From positions 5,430 through 69,429 of the forward strand of contig CALECM010000060.1 of assembly GCA_937949745.1 (NCBI GenBank): a DNA stretch of 64,000 nucleotides, given 5' to 3'. The first letter of the stretch is position 1. Every line of letters begins with the position of its first letter. The notes below the pieces were generated by a model. The model worked only from the letters and a program-made list of their open reading frames with translations. It had not been told where the DNA came from and ran no database searches. This document shows positions 38,073 through 47,098 of the stretch, piece after piece. The position numbers and the translations under genes were made by a program. The DNA comes from an uncultured Bacteroidales bacterium. GTDB taxonomy: Bacteria; Bacteroidota; Bacteroidia; Bacteroidales; WCHB1-69.

Positions 38073-38693
38073 ATGATAAAGATCGACCGTTTAACCGTCA
38101 GATATAATAAAGAGATTCCATTCAGGGAATTAAGCTTTGAAGTTAAGCGCGGGGAAAAAGCGACGTTAACCGGTCCTTCAGGAAGCGGAAAGAGTACGCT
38201 GTTAAATGTAATTCCGGGTTTTGTTTACCCCGAACAAGGGAACGTATATATAGACAATACTTTACTTTCGGAAGATACCGTAACGGATTTACGTAAACTA
38301 ACGGCCTGGCTTCCCCAGGAATTGAATCTGGAGTTAGACAATGTGGAAACATTACTCTATTATCCTTTTGGTTTTAAAGAGAATAAGGACAAAAAGCCTT
38401 CGAAAGAAAAAATTTATGAGCTTTTTGATCGATTATTACTCGAAGAAAATCTTTTGGCAAAGAGCCTTCAGGAAATTTCCGGAGGACAGAAACAACGGAT
38501 AGCTTTATGTTCGGCTATTTTACTGGAGAAACCTGTCCTGCTTTTGGATGAACCTACTTCCGCACTGGATGATAAATCCTGCGACAGGGTATGTGAAGTG
38601 ATCCTGGCATTGACGGAGACGACGGTCCTCGCGGCATCCCATGATCATCGTTGGATTAATAAGATGGGAAGGCAAATAGAAATCAAGAATTAG
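38073..38693 (+). CDS. ABC transporter ATP-binding protein (FetA-like)
   Basis: 206 residues. Seen: Walker A LTGPSGSGKSTLLN, Q-loop WLPQELNLELDN, signature EISGGQKQRIALC, Walker B PVLLLDEPTSALDD and the H-switch AASHDHRW. With the next gene, a UPF0014/FetB-type permease, it forms a FetAB-like exporter. In E. coli FetAB exports iron and improves oxidative stress tolerance; here that role is inferred from family and pairing. It starts 15 bases after the GT4 gene. Confidence 0.88.
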   Translation: MIKIDRLTVRYNKEIPFRELSFEVKRGEKATLTGPSGSGKSTLLNVIPGFVYPEQGNVYIDNTLLSEDTVTDLRKLTAWLPQELNLELDNVETLLYYPFGFKENKDKKPSKEKIYELFDRLLLEENLLAKSLQEISGGQKQRIALCSAILLEKPVLLLDEPTSALDDKSCDRVCEVILALTETTVLAASHDHRWINKMGRQIEIKN

Positions 38694-38714
38694 CGATTTA
38701 ACAGCTTAAATACC

Positions 38715-39509
38715 ATGGGTGCACAAGATATTTCCTGGCTCAATCTGATATTAGGTTATTTATTGCTTATCATTCCCGTGATGATTTTCCGGTATTATCA
38801 GACCGGCATGATAAAACCCATGCTGATTTCGATGCTCCGGATGTCGCTACAGCTGTTTTTAGTAGGTTTATACCTTAAATATCTTTTCCGGTTAAATAAT
38901 CCCTGGATCAATATCGCGTGGGTATTGATTATGATCCTGGTGACGGCCTATACGATCGTAAGCCGGACCCGTCTGCCCCGGAGATTACTTTTTATTCCTG
39001 TTTTCCTTGCACTAATCCTGAGCATTTCTTTAGTAGACCTTTTCCTGCTTGGCGTGGTATTGAAGCTCGATTTTATCTTCGAAGCCCGTTACCTGATTCC
39101 TTTAACGGGCATGTTGATCGGGAACAGTTTGAACAATACGGTGATCGGGGTCGATCATTTCTATAACTGTATCCGCCAGCAACAAAATACTTATCGCTTT
39201 GCCCTTGCAAACGGGGCTTCTCAATCGGAGGCCGTGCATATTTTTATACGTGATTCGATCCGGAAAGCCATGAATCCCACCATAGCCTCCACGGCCGTGA
39301 TGGGCATCGTATCGCTTCCGGGTATGATGACGGGTCAGATATTGGGCGGCAGCGATCCTTCGGTAGCCATAAAATACCAGATATTAATTATGATCATGAT
39401 ATTCGTATCCTCCCTGGTAACATTATGGTTGTCGATACTATTCTGCAACCGCAAAGCGTTCGATAAATTCGGGAATCCCGACGGACGGATAATGAAAATT
39501 TCGCATTAG
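38715..39509 (+). CDS. ABC transporter permease, UPF0014/FetB family
   Basis: 264 residues with about seven hydrophobic segments (LNLILGYLLLIIPVMIF, LQLFLVGLYLKYLF, IAWVLIMILVTAYTI, IPVFLALILSISLVDLFLLG, YQILIMIMIFVSSLVTLW). The cytoplasmic coupling part carries the family hallmarks LIPLTGMLIGNSLNN, EARYL and ASQSEAVHIFIRDSIRKAMN, then GIVSLPGMMTGQILGG. This is the membrane half of FetAB-type exporters. It is 21 bases after the ATPase gene and 4 bases before the next gene. Confidence 0.9.
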   Translation: MGAQDISWLNLILGYLLLIIPVMIFRYYQTGMIKPMLISMLRMSLQLFLVGLYLKYLFRLNNPWINIAWVLIMILVTAYTIVSRTRLPRRLLFIPVFLALILSISLVDLFLLGVVLKLDFIFEARYLIPLTGMLIGNSLNNTVIGVDHFYNCIRQQQNTYRFALANGASQSEAVHIFIRDSIRKAMNPTIASTAVMGIVSLPGMMTGQILGGSDPSVAIKYQILIMIMIFVSSLVTLWLSILFCNRKAFDKFGNPDGRIMKISH

Positions 39510-39513
39510 TTAA

Positions 39514-41103
39514 ATGAATTACATGGAAAATACCATACATAATAAAAAAAACGGTGGAGATAAATTATCCGTGGTCGTGATCACTTTTAACGAAGAGAAA
39601 AACATACGGCGTTGTCTGGAATCGGTCAAAAATATTGCGGATGAAATTATCGTGGTCGATTCCTATTCCGTTGATTCTACGGAGTCGATCTGCCGGGAAT
39701 ACGGCGTTCGATTTTTCCGGCATGAGTGGCTCGGTTTTGCCGGGATGAAAAATTACGCCAACCGCCAGGCCACCTATGATTATGTTTTTTCGATCGATGC
39801 GGATGAACAACTATCCCGGGAACTTGAAAATTCAATCCTTTTGATGAAATCGGAGGGGCTGAAATACGCTTATACGGTCAACCGTCTTAATTCCTACGCA
39901 GGGGAATGGATACGTCACGCCGGATGGTATCCTGATACGAAAGTCAGGTTATGGAATAAAAAAGAAGGTTCGTGGGAAGGGAATATTCATGAGCATCTCC
40001 ATTTTACCCAGGATATGAAGTTTGTCAGGCTGAAAGGTGATTTACTCCATTATTCTTATACGGGCGTAGAAGATCATCTTAACCGGGCAAATCGCTATAC
40101 CACATTGATCGCGGAGGATTATTACCGGAAAGGAAAGAAAGCCTCATTCTTTAAAATGATTTTTTCTTCCGGATTTACTTTTTTTAAGGATTATATTTTA
40201 CGTTTAGGCTTTATGGATGGCTGGAGAGGACTGGCAATTTGTCGTATCGCTGCTCATTCGACCTTTCTTAAATACGCGAAACTCCGCGAATTACATGATA
40301 AAATTCCGGAAATCTCGCTGATTATTACTACTTATAACCGTCCGGAGGCTCTGGAACTGGTATTGATCAGTGTGATGAAACAAAAATATTTGCCTTCGGA
40401 AGTGGTGGTGGCTGACGACGGCTCCACGGAAGAAACCGGGGAATTGATCCGGAAGTACCAGGCTCTGTTTCCGGTTCCTTTATACCATTGCCGGCAGGAT
40501 GATGAAGGATTCCGGTTGTCGCAAATCCGTAATAAGGCCATCGCCCGCAGTAGCGGCGATTACATTATTATGGTGGATGGAGATATGGTTCTGCATCCCG
40601 GATTCATCCGGGATCATATAGATCAAGCCAGGCCGGGACAATTCATCCAGGGTTCGCGGGTATTATTGGACGATAAGATCACCGGTGAACGTCTCCATAA
40701 CCGTAATGTTCGTTTTACCCCTTTTTCTGCGGGTATTAAAAACCGGATGAATGCCTGCCGCATCCGCTCTCTATCCGGATTGGTTTCACCCCGTTACGGT
40801 AAAAAAGATTATCGTGGCGTACGTGGCTGTAATATGTCCTTCTGGAAAGAAGATCTTATACGGGTAAACGGCTTTAACGAAGATTTTAAAGGCTGGGGAA
40901 GGGAAGACAGCGAATTTGTGGTCCGGATGCTTCATCATAATATCCGCAGAAGGAATGTGAAATTCGGAGCTGTAGCCTACCATTTATGGCATCACGAGAA
41001 TAATTCTCCCAATAGTAATCTCGATAAAAACCAGGCGATTTTGGATCAAGCCCTCAAAGAAAAAAGGTTATGGTGCGGGAAAGGATTGGACCAATACTTA
41101 TAA
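39514..41103 (+). CDS. Double glycosyltransferase family 2 protein (two fused GT2 domains)
   Basis: 529 residues in two GT-A parts. Residues about 18-245 resemble WaaE/KdtX LPS-core beta-glycosyltransferases: SVVVITFNEEKNIRRCLESV, IIVVDSYSVDSTESI, and the DxD-like SIDADEQLS. Residues about 268-525 are a second GT2: EISLIITTYNRPEALELVL, VVVADDGSTEETGELI, MVDGDMVLHPGF, then GWGREDSEFVVRM and a final HLWHHENN (galactosyltransferase-type C-terminal metal-site pattern). Each half has its own nucleotide-sugar site, so the enzyme may add two sugars in turn to lipid A core or O-antigen. ATG 39514 and ATG 39523 are both possible starts. Confidence 0.88.
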   Translation: MNYMENTIHNKKNGGDKLSVVVITFNEEKNIRRCLESVKNIADEIIVVDSYSVDSTESICREYGVRFFRHEWLGFAGMKNYANRQATYDYVFSIDADEQLSRELENSILLMKSEGLKYAYTVNRLNSYAGEWIRHAGWYPDTKVRLWNKKEGSWEGNIHEHLHFTQDMKFVRLKGDLLHYSYTGVEDHLNRANRYTTLIAEDYYRKGKKASFFKMIFSSGFTFFKDYILRLGFMDGWRGLAICRIAAHSTFLKYAKLRELHDKIPEISLIITTYNRPEALELVLISVMKQKYLPSEVVVADDGSTEETGELIRKYQALFPVPLYHCRQDDEGFRLSQIRNKAIARSSGDYIIMVDGDMVLHPGFIRDHIDQARPGQFIQGSRVLLDDKITGERLHNRNVRFTPFSAGIKNRMNACRIRSLSGLVSPRYGKKDYRGVRGCNMSFWKEDLIRVNGFNEDFKGWGREDSEFVVRMLHHNIRRRNVKFGAVAYHLWHHENNSPNSNLDKNQAILDQALKEKRLWCGKGLDQYL

Positions 41104-41139
41104 TTAAATAATATTCGTATTCGGAATACTCTTTAACGG

Positions 41140-43377
41140 CTAAATGGTTTTGGCTTCGGAAGCATTCACGAAAAGTATATCCCCGATACCGTCAAAATCA
41201 GTAAAGAATTTGACCGGGTTATGTTTGATGATTTCTTCCCTGAATCCGATGATGGTCAAACCCGCATTTTGAGAACGGGCTTCTACAGCATCACTGAAAG
41301 ACTGGTGTTCCGGTACCACGATAATTTCAATATTCTTCAGGGTTATCGGTAACCTGCCCGCAGCAATGCGGTCCTTAAGCTCATCTTTCATTTCCGCGCT
41401 TTCTCCCGTCGGACTGGTGATGAATATTCTTATTTCCGCTTTTCTCCAGTCCGGATGTGCCATAATGATATAGCCCAGCAAAATCATGAAATTGGTATTT
41501 TTTTCATCTGTACCCCTGATCCATACGTGAATCCCGTTTTTATTCCTGATAAGATGATCCGAGCCGGCGAAGATACATACGTCGAAATTCCCGGCCCGTA
41601 CCAGTTTTACGTTGTCTAATATACGGTTGAGCTCTTCGGGACTTTTTTTCTCATATTCGAATACTACCATATTGTTTTCCATACCCGATATGGAAGGAGT
41701 CTGTATCACCTGTGTTATCGCCGATGTGTAAGATGGGGAGATCATGGTGTCGATATAAAGCGGACTGTCTTTTTCTTTCTGGTTACGGACCAGCTGGGTC
41801 AGGATTTCCCGGGCTTCCCTGCAGGTTTCCTTGCTGTAATAACCTTCGATGAAATGGAAATAAGTGCCGAATCCATGCTGGTAGCTGATCCACTTCATCA
41901 ATTCCAGTACTTTATCCCTTTCCAGGGAATGGGGAGAAATACAGACGGCTGCCGGCCTCCACTCTTCCTGGTCCATGGAGGATTGGTTTTTCTGCATGAA
42001 TACCTGTAACTGCCTGTTCAATTGGAACAACGCTCCCTTGAAAATATTTACAAGTCCTTTCTTATCTTTATTATAATGTTCGATAAACAGATAGATGAGA
42101 ATGATAAGGAGATATGAAAGTATCGTATATAAAGAATTGATCTTGAACATGACCCAAACGGAAAGTATGAATCCCAACAGGGAAATGAACCACTTGGATT
42201 TAAAACGGGGACGATAGGAGGGAGGAGATCCGAAATGATTGAGAAAAGAACTAAGGCAGAGTGTTCCATAGGTGATTAAGAAAAACATGGATATGATCTC
42301 CGCAACACTGTTCACATCTCCCAGGAGAATAAAAATTAAGGCGATGCCGAAGGATACGATCGATGCATTGAAAGGTTCTTTATTTTCTCCTTTGCCTCTG
42401 GATAAAAACGCATTCAGTTTTCTGAACGGGAAAGTCCTGTCATGGGCGATTGCCTGCAAAGTACGGGGAGCCACCATCATGGAACCTAAAGCGGAGGAAG
42501 AAGTACAGGCGGCGAGACCTACGGGAATCATCACGGAACCGAATATCGCGATCCTCGACATGATAAGCTGGTCTTCCATCAGGTCTGCATGTGACGCCGA
42601 TATGGAAAGCTTCCATACTACCAAAATATAGACGATTAATCCGGTGAGTGTTCCTGCCATGGTTCCTAATGGAATTGATTTTCCCGGATTTTTAAGATCT
42701 CCGCTAAGTCCGACTCCTGCCGTCATTCCCGTAAAAGCCGGGAAACAGATCGCAAATAGTATAAAGAACTGGTTCCTGTTGAAAAAACCGAAATTATCTC
42801 CGGGCACTCTGGTGGGATCTCCGCCCGAATCCAAAGGATGTCCGAAGAAGAAAAGCAATAGGGAGATAAATAAAATAATATTGACTACATATAGTAATTT
42901 GACACTCGAGCCGGTGCCTTTCCTCAGTATCACATAAGCCAATATCAGTAAAGTGGGAACACTGATCACCTGCCGCGGAAGTTCGAACCCGAAATATCCG
43001 GCCCACCAATCGAATAAAGGCTGGAAAGATTCCGCGAAGGCTATGGTATAAAAGGCAATACTTATGGTTTGGGACAGAAAAAGCGTAATGCCGATTGTAG
43101 TTCCTATTTTTAAACCGAATGATCTGGAAATAATAAAATATTCTCCTCCTCCTTCCACTCTTGTGTTGGTAGCCAATTCTGAAATTGCCAAAGCCGTGGG
43201 AATCGTGATCATGTGGCCGAGCAGGATAATGGCAAGCACCCCCCAGAATCCCAATGTTCCGGTGGCATAGCCCATACGCAAAAACAAGATTGCACCGAGT
43301 ATCGAGGATATAGCGGTAAAATATACCGGCGCCGTACCCATTCCGTTTTTCTTTCCCAGTTCCGTTTTTGTTTTCAT
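41140..43377 (-). CDS. SLC12-like cation-chloride cotransporter / APC-superfamily permease
   Basis: 745 residues from ATG 43377 (MKTKTELGKKNGMGTAPVYF); a TTG 18 bases upstream is less likely as the -7 box lies there. About 12 membrane segments cover residues 20-460. SSILGAILFLRMGYATGTLG is the first helix motif shared by Na-K-Cl cotransporters, and ELATNTRVEGGGEYFIISRS follows. The C-terminal 280 residues are soluble, with two USP-like parts (RPAAVCISPHSLERDKVLEL, GNFDVCIFAGSDHLI), as in SLC12 proteins. Ion specificity is not fixed by sequence. The final RSQNAGLTIIGFREEI fits the SLC12 C-terminal domain. Confidence 0.85.
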   Translation of the reverse strand: MKTKTELGKKNGMGTAPVYFTAISSILGAILFLRMGYATGTLGFWGVLAIILLGHMITIPTALAISELATNTRVEGGGEYFIISRSFGLKIGTTIGITLFLSQTISIAFYTIAFAESFQPLFDWWAGYFGFELPRQVISVPTLLILAYVILRKGTGSSVKLLYVVNIILFISLLLFFFGHPLDSGGDPTRVPGDNFGFFNRNQFFILFAICFPAFTGMTAGVGLSGDLKNPGKSIPLGTMAGTLTGLIVYILVVWKLSISASHADLMEDQLIMSRIAIFGSVMIPVGLAACTSSSALGSMMVAPRTLQAIAHDRTFPFRKLNAFLSRGKGENKEPFNASIVSFGIALIFILLGDVNSVAEIISMFFLITYGTLCLSSFLNHFGSPPSYRPRFKSKWFISLLGFILSVWVMFKINSLYTILSYLLIILIYLFIEHYNKDKKGLVNIFKGALFQLNRQLQVFMQKNQSSMDQEEWRPAAVCISPHSLERDKVLELMKWISYQHGFGTYFHFIEGYYSKETCREAREILTQLVRNQKEKDSPLYIDTMISPSYTSAITQVIQTPSISGMENNMVVFEYEKKSPEELNRILDNVKLVRAGNFDVCIFAGSDHLIRNKNGIHVWIRGTDEKNTNFMILLGYIIMAHPDWRKAEIRIFITSPTGESAEMKDELKDRIAAGRLPITLKNIEIIVVPEHQSFSDAVEARSQNAGLTIIGFREEIIKHNPVKFFTDFDGIGDILFVNASEAKTI

Positions 43378-43392
43378 AATTTTTACTGTCTG

Positions 43393-43400
43393 CAAAAATA
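43393..43400 (-). promoter_or_regulatory. -7 promoter box of the SLC12-like gene
   Basis: CAAAAATA reads TATTTTTG on the minus strand and is a perfect -7 box, 15 bases before the ATG at 43377. It supports the shorter start. Confidence 0.55.
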
Positions 43401-43556
43401 ATGGATTCCGGGAGAACCGGGCGGCTTTGAGAAAATAAATAACAAAAATTAACCATGTTCATGTTGTTCAATCAATGTGAAGGGCTCACCGGCGGAATAA
43501 ACATTTTCTCACTAAATAGCTTTATAATGGATAATATGGATCTTGTCTCTTTTTAA

Positions 43557-43564
43557 TATATTTG
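43557..43564 (+). promoter_or_regulatory. -7 promoter box of the MFS/PlsC-like gene
   Basis: TATATTTG is a perfect -7 box 20 bases before the ATG at 43585. The in-frame TTG at 43543 lies upstream of it and is excluded as start. Confidence 0.55.
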
Positions 43565-43584
43565 CAGCCGTAAGATGTAACTCT

Positions 43585-45603
43585 ATGACTAATAGTAAGA
43601 AGTTGTATAAAATAAAGGTAATATTAAGCCTTTCCAATATCAATGCCGATTTTCTACAACTTATCCTTTGTATGTTCGTGAGCCATTACCTGATTGGGAA
43701 TCCTTTATATGGCGCCGCCCTTTTCCTTTTCAATAATATCTGGATACTTTATTTTGAAGGAAATTTGCGTCACCTGAAATACAAACGCGGAGAGGGACCC
43801 GGCGTAATGATGTGGATATTACTTACTTTTTCCTTATTGGCGGGCATGGCTATTATTTTTCTTTATCCTGTGGTAGGAGGTAAATACGAGGCTAATTATG
43901 TCTCGTTTTTCGTGTTGATAGTGGCTTTACGGAATATCATGACTTACTGGATGACCAATTCCTATAACCGGAAAAAGAAATCTAACCGGGTTCTTAAAAT
44001 ACTGTTCCAGTTGTTTTTCCTTCTTCCCTGTATAGTATTTGCCTTTTGGCTTATGGAGGGTACACCTCGTTATATTGTCATGATTGGTTTTGCTTTTACC
44101 GGATTTCTCCTTTCATACGAAAGCAGTACGATGGTCAGTTTCGGTAAATATATAGCTCATCTGGATAAAGACAAAATAGGGGAAATATTTTCCTATAAGG
44201 TATTTTCCAATATGGCGCTCTATTCTCAGATTGCTTTCAGCCTGGGCGTGCTGATGTATGTTTGCTATATAAGTTTCAGTCAGGAAACATTTTCCGTGTG
44301 GGTATATCTTGTTATGGCACTCTGGCTCGTATTCGTTCTGATATTATCCGAGCTGTTCACCTGGGTAGCCAATAAGCAGGGCTGGGTAATGAACCTGAAC
44401 CTTTTTCTTCTCGGAGCCGGTTTATGGATACTGGGTTCCGTGCAAATGTACCGGGTAACCGACTGGATAGGAACCGCTTTCTGGACATTTTTTTGGGGCT
44501 TCGGACTGGCCTGTATTACGGCGGTCACGAACAGGTATAATAAGGACTTTAAACTGGTAGCCCGTATAGCCAACAAGAAAGTGGCGGACAGGGATCTCTA
44601 TTTCCGTAATATGCTTACCCAGTTAGTGGCGGTCATTATTTCTTATGGTATTATGCTTTGTGTCGTAACGGTATGGTCATTTGTGATTCCCAATTCCACA
44701 GATGCCGGGGTACCGGCTTTATCACGACAGATCATGATGCAGCTACCTGTGCTTTTTATGTTGATCAGTATTTTCTTTGCTTTAAAACAGCCGCTGGATG
44801 AAAGAATCCGTCAAAAATTGATCAATTATAATGCGGGAACAAATCAGAATGACCCTACTAAGAAGAATCTGGAAAAACGCCTCATTAAGGAAAGTCGTGT
44901 GCGTTTCGGTATCAAGATTATCGCGGGTATCGTGCGTCCTTTCCTGCATCTGAAGGTTTCGGGAAAAGAAAATATTGATCCGGGTAATTTTCCCTCCATA
45001 TTTGTGTGCAACCATGGCCTTTTTTACGGACCTATCGCGGCGGTAATCTATTTGCCGACCTATTTCCGGCCATGGGTTGATAAAAAAATGGTGGATATAG
45101 ATCTCAGTGCCCAGGAAATATACGACCGCCAGCTTTACCGCTGGCCCTTATTATCCGGGAATGCCAAAATGAAGATCAGCAGGATCGTGGCACAACCCGT
45201 AACCTGGGCGCTCAATTCTTTTAACCCCATTCCGGTGCAAAAGAACTCATTACACGGTATTGTGCAAACCTTTGACGATACGGTGACGGTACTGACCGAA
45301 GGAGATAATGTGCTTATATTTCCGGAAAAGCCTAAAAAGGTAAAAAAGGGGAATAAAATGACCGTCGAGCACGAAACCAATACGGTCGGAAATCTCTATA
45401 CCGGATTCGCCAGTATCGGGAAATTATATTATGAACAATCCGGTAAAGCTTTATATTTTTATCCGATATATGCCAATAAAAAAGGCCATACCTTTAAAAT
45501 AGGAGAACCGGTTATTTATGATCCGGACAATCAGCCGAAAGAGGAGAAAAAACGCATTGCCGACCAATTGCATGATAAGATGCTTGAATTGAAGAACGGG
45601 TAA
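43585..45603 (+). CDS. Multi-span membrane protein fused to a degenerate PlsC-like acyltransferase domain
   Basis: 672 residues. Residues 1-410 hold about 12 hydrophobic segments in an MFS-like layout (LQLILCMFVSHYLI, MMWILLTFSLLAGMAIIF, VYLVMALWLVFVLIL). Residues about 460-670 look like a PlsC-type 1-acylglycerol-3-phosphate acyltransferase fold: LKVSGKENIDPGNFPSIFVC, then NHGLFYGP in place of NHxxxxD and LIFPEKPKKVKKG in place of the FPEGTRS type. The catalytic Asp of HxxxxD is Gly here. The plan recalls the LplT-Aas lysophospholipid flippase/acyltransferase fusion. With the Asp missing, the domain may bind lipid without acylating it, or use another residue. Start ATG 43585 follows the promoter. 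Confidence 0.65.
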   Translation: MTNSKKLYKIKVILSLSNINADFLQLILCMFVSHYLIGNPLYGAALFLFNNIWILYFEGNLRHLKYKRGEGPGVMMWILLTFSLLAGMAIIFLYPVVGGKYEANYVSFFVLIVALRNIMTYWMTNSYNRKKKSNRVLKILFQLFFLLPCIVFAFWLMEGTPRYIVMIGFAFTGFLLSYESSTMVSFGKYIAHLDKDKIGEIFSYKVFSNMALYSQIAFSLGVLMYVCYISFSQETFSVWVYLVMALWLVFVLILSELFTWVANKQGWVMNLNLFLLGAGLWILGSVQMYRVTDWIGTAFWTFFWGFGLACITAVTNRYNKDFKLVARIANKKVADRDLYFRNMLTQLVAVIISYGIMLCVVTVWSFVIPNSTDAGVPALSRQIMMQLPVLFMLISIFFALKQPLDERIRQKLINYNAGTNQNDPTKKNLEKRLIKESRVRFGIKIIAGIVRPFLHLKVSGKENIDPGNFPSIFVCNHGLFYGPIAAVIYLPTYFRPWVDKKMVDIDLSAQEIYDRQLYRWPLLSGNAKMKISRIVAQPVTWALNSFNPIPVQKNSLHGIVQTFDDTVTVLTEGDNVLIFPEKPKKVKKGNKMTVEHETNTVGNLYTGFASIGKLYYEQSGKALYFYPIYANKKGHTFKIGEPVIYDPDNQPKEEKKRIADQLHDKMLELKNG

Positions 45604-45646
45604 ACATTGTAATATGAAAAGATCTTTTAATTCATAAAATTATTCA

Positions 45647-46360
45647 ATGAAAATAATTTTACAGGAAGATAGCCATATAGATTACCAAAACTACCGCTTT
45701 CCTTATTGTTTATATGCAATTAAGGAAGCGGATGATTATTATGGGGAAATATATGATAAAGGATTTCTCCCTTACAGCAATAACCTTGATATGGAAGAAG
45801 AGATCTTTTATATGGCCCGAAGTATCAGGATAGATCTGGCCAGGTCTCCTTTTAACTATAAGCAGAACAATGTTTTCAATAAATTTTCCAAAGTATATCG
45901 GGATACGGAGCTTGTATTTTCACTGGAATCCAAAGATGACCTGAAGAATAATCATGATTTTCTGGATTGGTGTTTGGCTAACGCTAAAAACCGTTTCCTT
46001 TCTATGGAAAGATTAAGATACATACTTTCCCGTCCGTATCTCCGGAATATATTATGTATTACAAGTAAAGAGAAAGTACTGGCTTACGTTTTCCTGATTC
46101 ACGAACCGGGAAAATTTGCCCATGTGTGGTACTCTTTTTATGATCAGGAAAATAAAATGAATGATTTCGGGAAATGGATCATATTAAAAACGATAGCGTG
46201 GTGCTTTGCTCATCAATATCCTCTCTTTTATATCGGGACCTGTTATTCCGCGTCCGCTTTCTATAAATTAACATTAAGTCCCCACACCACCTATTTCGAC
46301 GGAACAGGTTGGAATGAGGACTTATCTGGTCTTAAGAAAAAATTGTTGACGGAAAATTAA
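45647..46360 (+). CDS. GNAT-fold protein resembling arginyl-tRNA-protein transferases
   Basis: 237 residues, soluble. The middle and end resemble the ATE1/Bpt type of N-end-rule transferases: GFLPYSNNLDMEEEIFYMAR near residues 38-57, WYSFYDQENKMNDFGKWIIL at about 164-183, and PLFYIGTCYSASAFYKL at 195-211, the place of the YLGYYI-like strand. The Cys-rich N-terminal site of true ATE1 is absent; a single Cys21 is present (PYCLYAIKEA). Aminoacyl transfer to proteins is therefore only a guess; it may have another GNAT activity. Its last four bases overlap the convergent sodB end. Confidence 0.4.
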   Translation: MKIILQEDSHIDYQNYRFPYCLYAIKEADDYYGEIYDKGFLPYSNNLDMEEEIFYMARSIRIDLARSPFNYKQNNVFNKFSKVYRDTELVFSLESKDDLKNNHDFLDWCLANAKNRFLSMERLRYILSRPYLRNILCITSKEKVLAYVFLIHEPGKFAHVWYSFYDQENKMNDFGKWIILKTIAWCFAHQYPLFYIGTCYSASAFYKLTLSPHTTYFDGTGWNEDLSGLKKKLLTEN

Positions 46361-46941
46361 CGGTTATTTTCCATTCTTTCCGCTACTTTATTCCAATTGA
46401 TTATTTTAAAAAAGCTTGCTACATAATCAGGCCTTTTATTCCTGTAATCGATATAATAAGCATGTTCCCATACGTCACAGGTTAAAAGGGGTTTCATTCC
46501 TTTGGTCATGGGATTTTCCGCGTTTCCTGTTTTTTCAATACTTAGTTTACCGTTCCCGTTAAGTACAAGCCATGCCCATCCTGAGCCGAACTGGGAAGTG
46601 GCCGCATCTGCGAATTCCTTTTTAAATTCCTCAAAGGAACCGAAGTCCTGTATGATCTTTTCCATTAATTGTCCTTCCGGTTTTGCCGGCGCGTCGGGTG
46701 TAAGCGATTCCCAATAAAAAGTATGGTTCCATACCTGCGCCCCGTTATTGAAAATATCCCCTTTTGATTTTTTTACAATCTCTTCCAGCGTTGCATCTTC
46801 GAATTCAGTTCCCGGCACCAGTTTATTTAATTTATCGACATAAGCCTGATGATGTTTTCCGTAATGATATTCGATGGTTTCTTTGCTGATCGTGGGTTCC
46901 AGGGCATCCTTCGCCCAGGGTAATTGAGGTAATGTAAACAT
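46357..46941 (-). CDS. sodB: Fe-type superoxide dismutase
   Basis: 194 residues, typical of bacterial Fe-SOD, which converts superoxide to oxygen and peroxide. Metal ligands: H26 (IEYHYGKHHQAYV), H73 (QVWNHTFYW), D156 and H160 (CDVWEHAYYIDYRNKRPDYV). Gln69 before V-W-N-H is the Fe-type outer-sphere glutamine position. Bacteroidota SODs are often able to use Fe or Mn. No signal peptide, so cytoplasmic. No consensus -7 box was found just upstream; a T-rich stretch precedes the ATG. Confidence 0.97.
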   Translation of the reverse strand: MFTLPQLPWAKDALEPTISKETIEYHYGKHHQAYVDKLNKLVPGTEFEDATLEEIVKKSKGDIFNNGAQVWNHTFYWESLTPDAPAKPEGQLMEKIIQDFGSFEEFKKEFADAATSQFGSGWAWLVLNGNGKLSIEKTGNAENPMTKGMKPLLTCDVWEHAYYIDYRNKRPDYVASFFKIINWNKVAERMENNR

Positions 46942-47098
46942 GATTTTTTGTTTTAATGATTTTATTTTTTAATCTTTTATGGTAATGTAACATTAAAAAA
47001 GGAAACATTGTTTAGGTTATGGATTGCAATGCATAATATCAATAAAAGATTGGTAGTGATTTATATATTGCTTTCTTTGGGAGAGTAAAGGCTCCTCC

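Noticed and set aside
42272..42631. 119-codon plus-strand frame within the SLC12-like gene
   Set aside because: Antisense shadow; composition follows the opposite strand's membrane helices.
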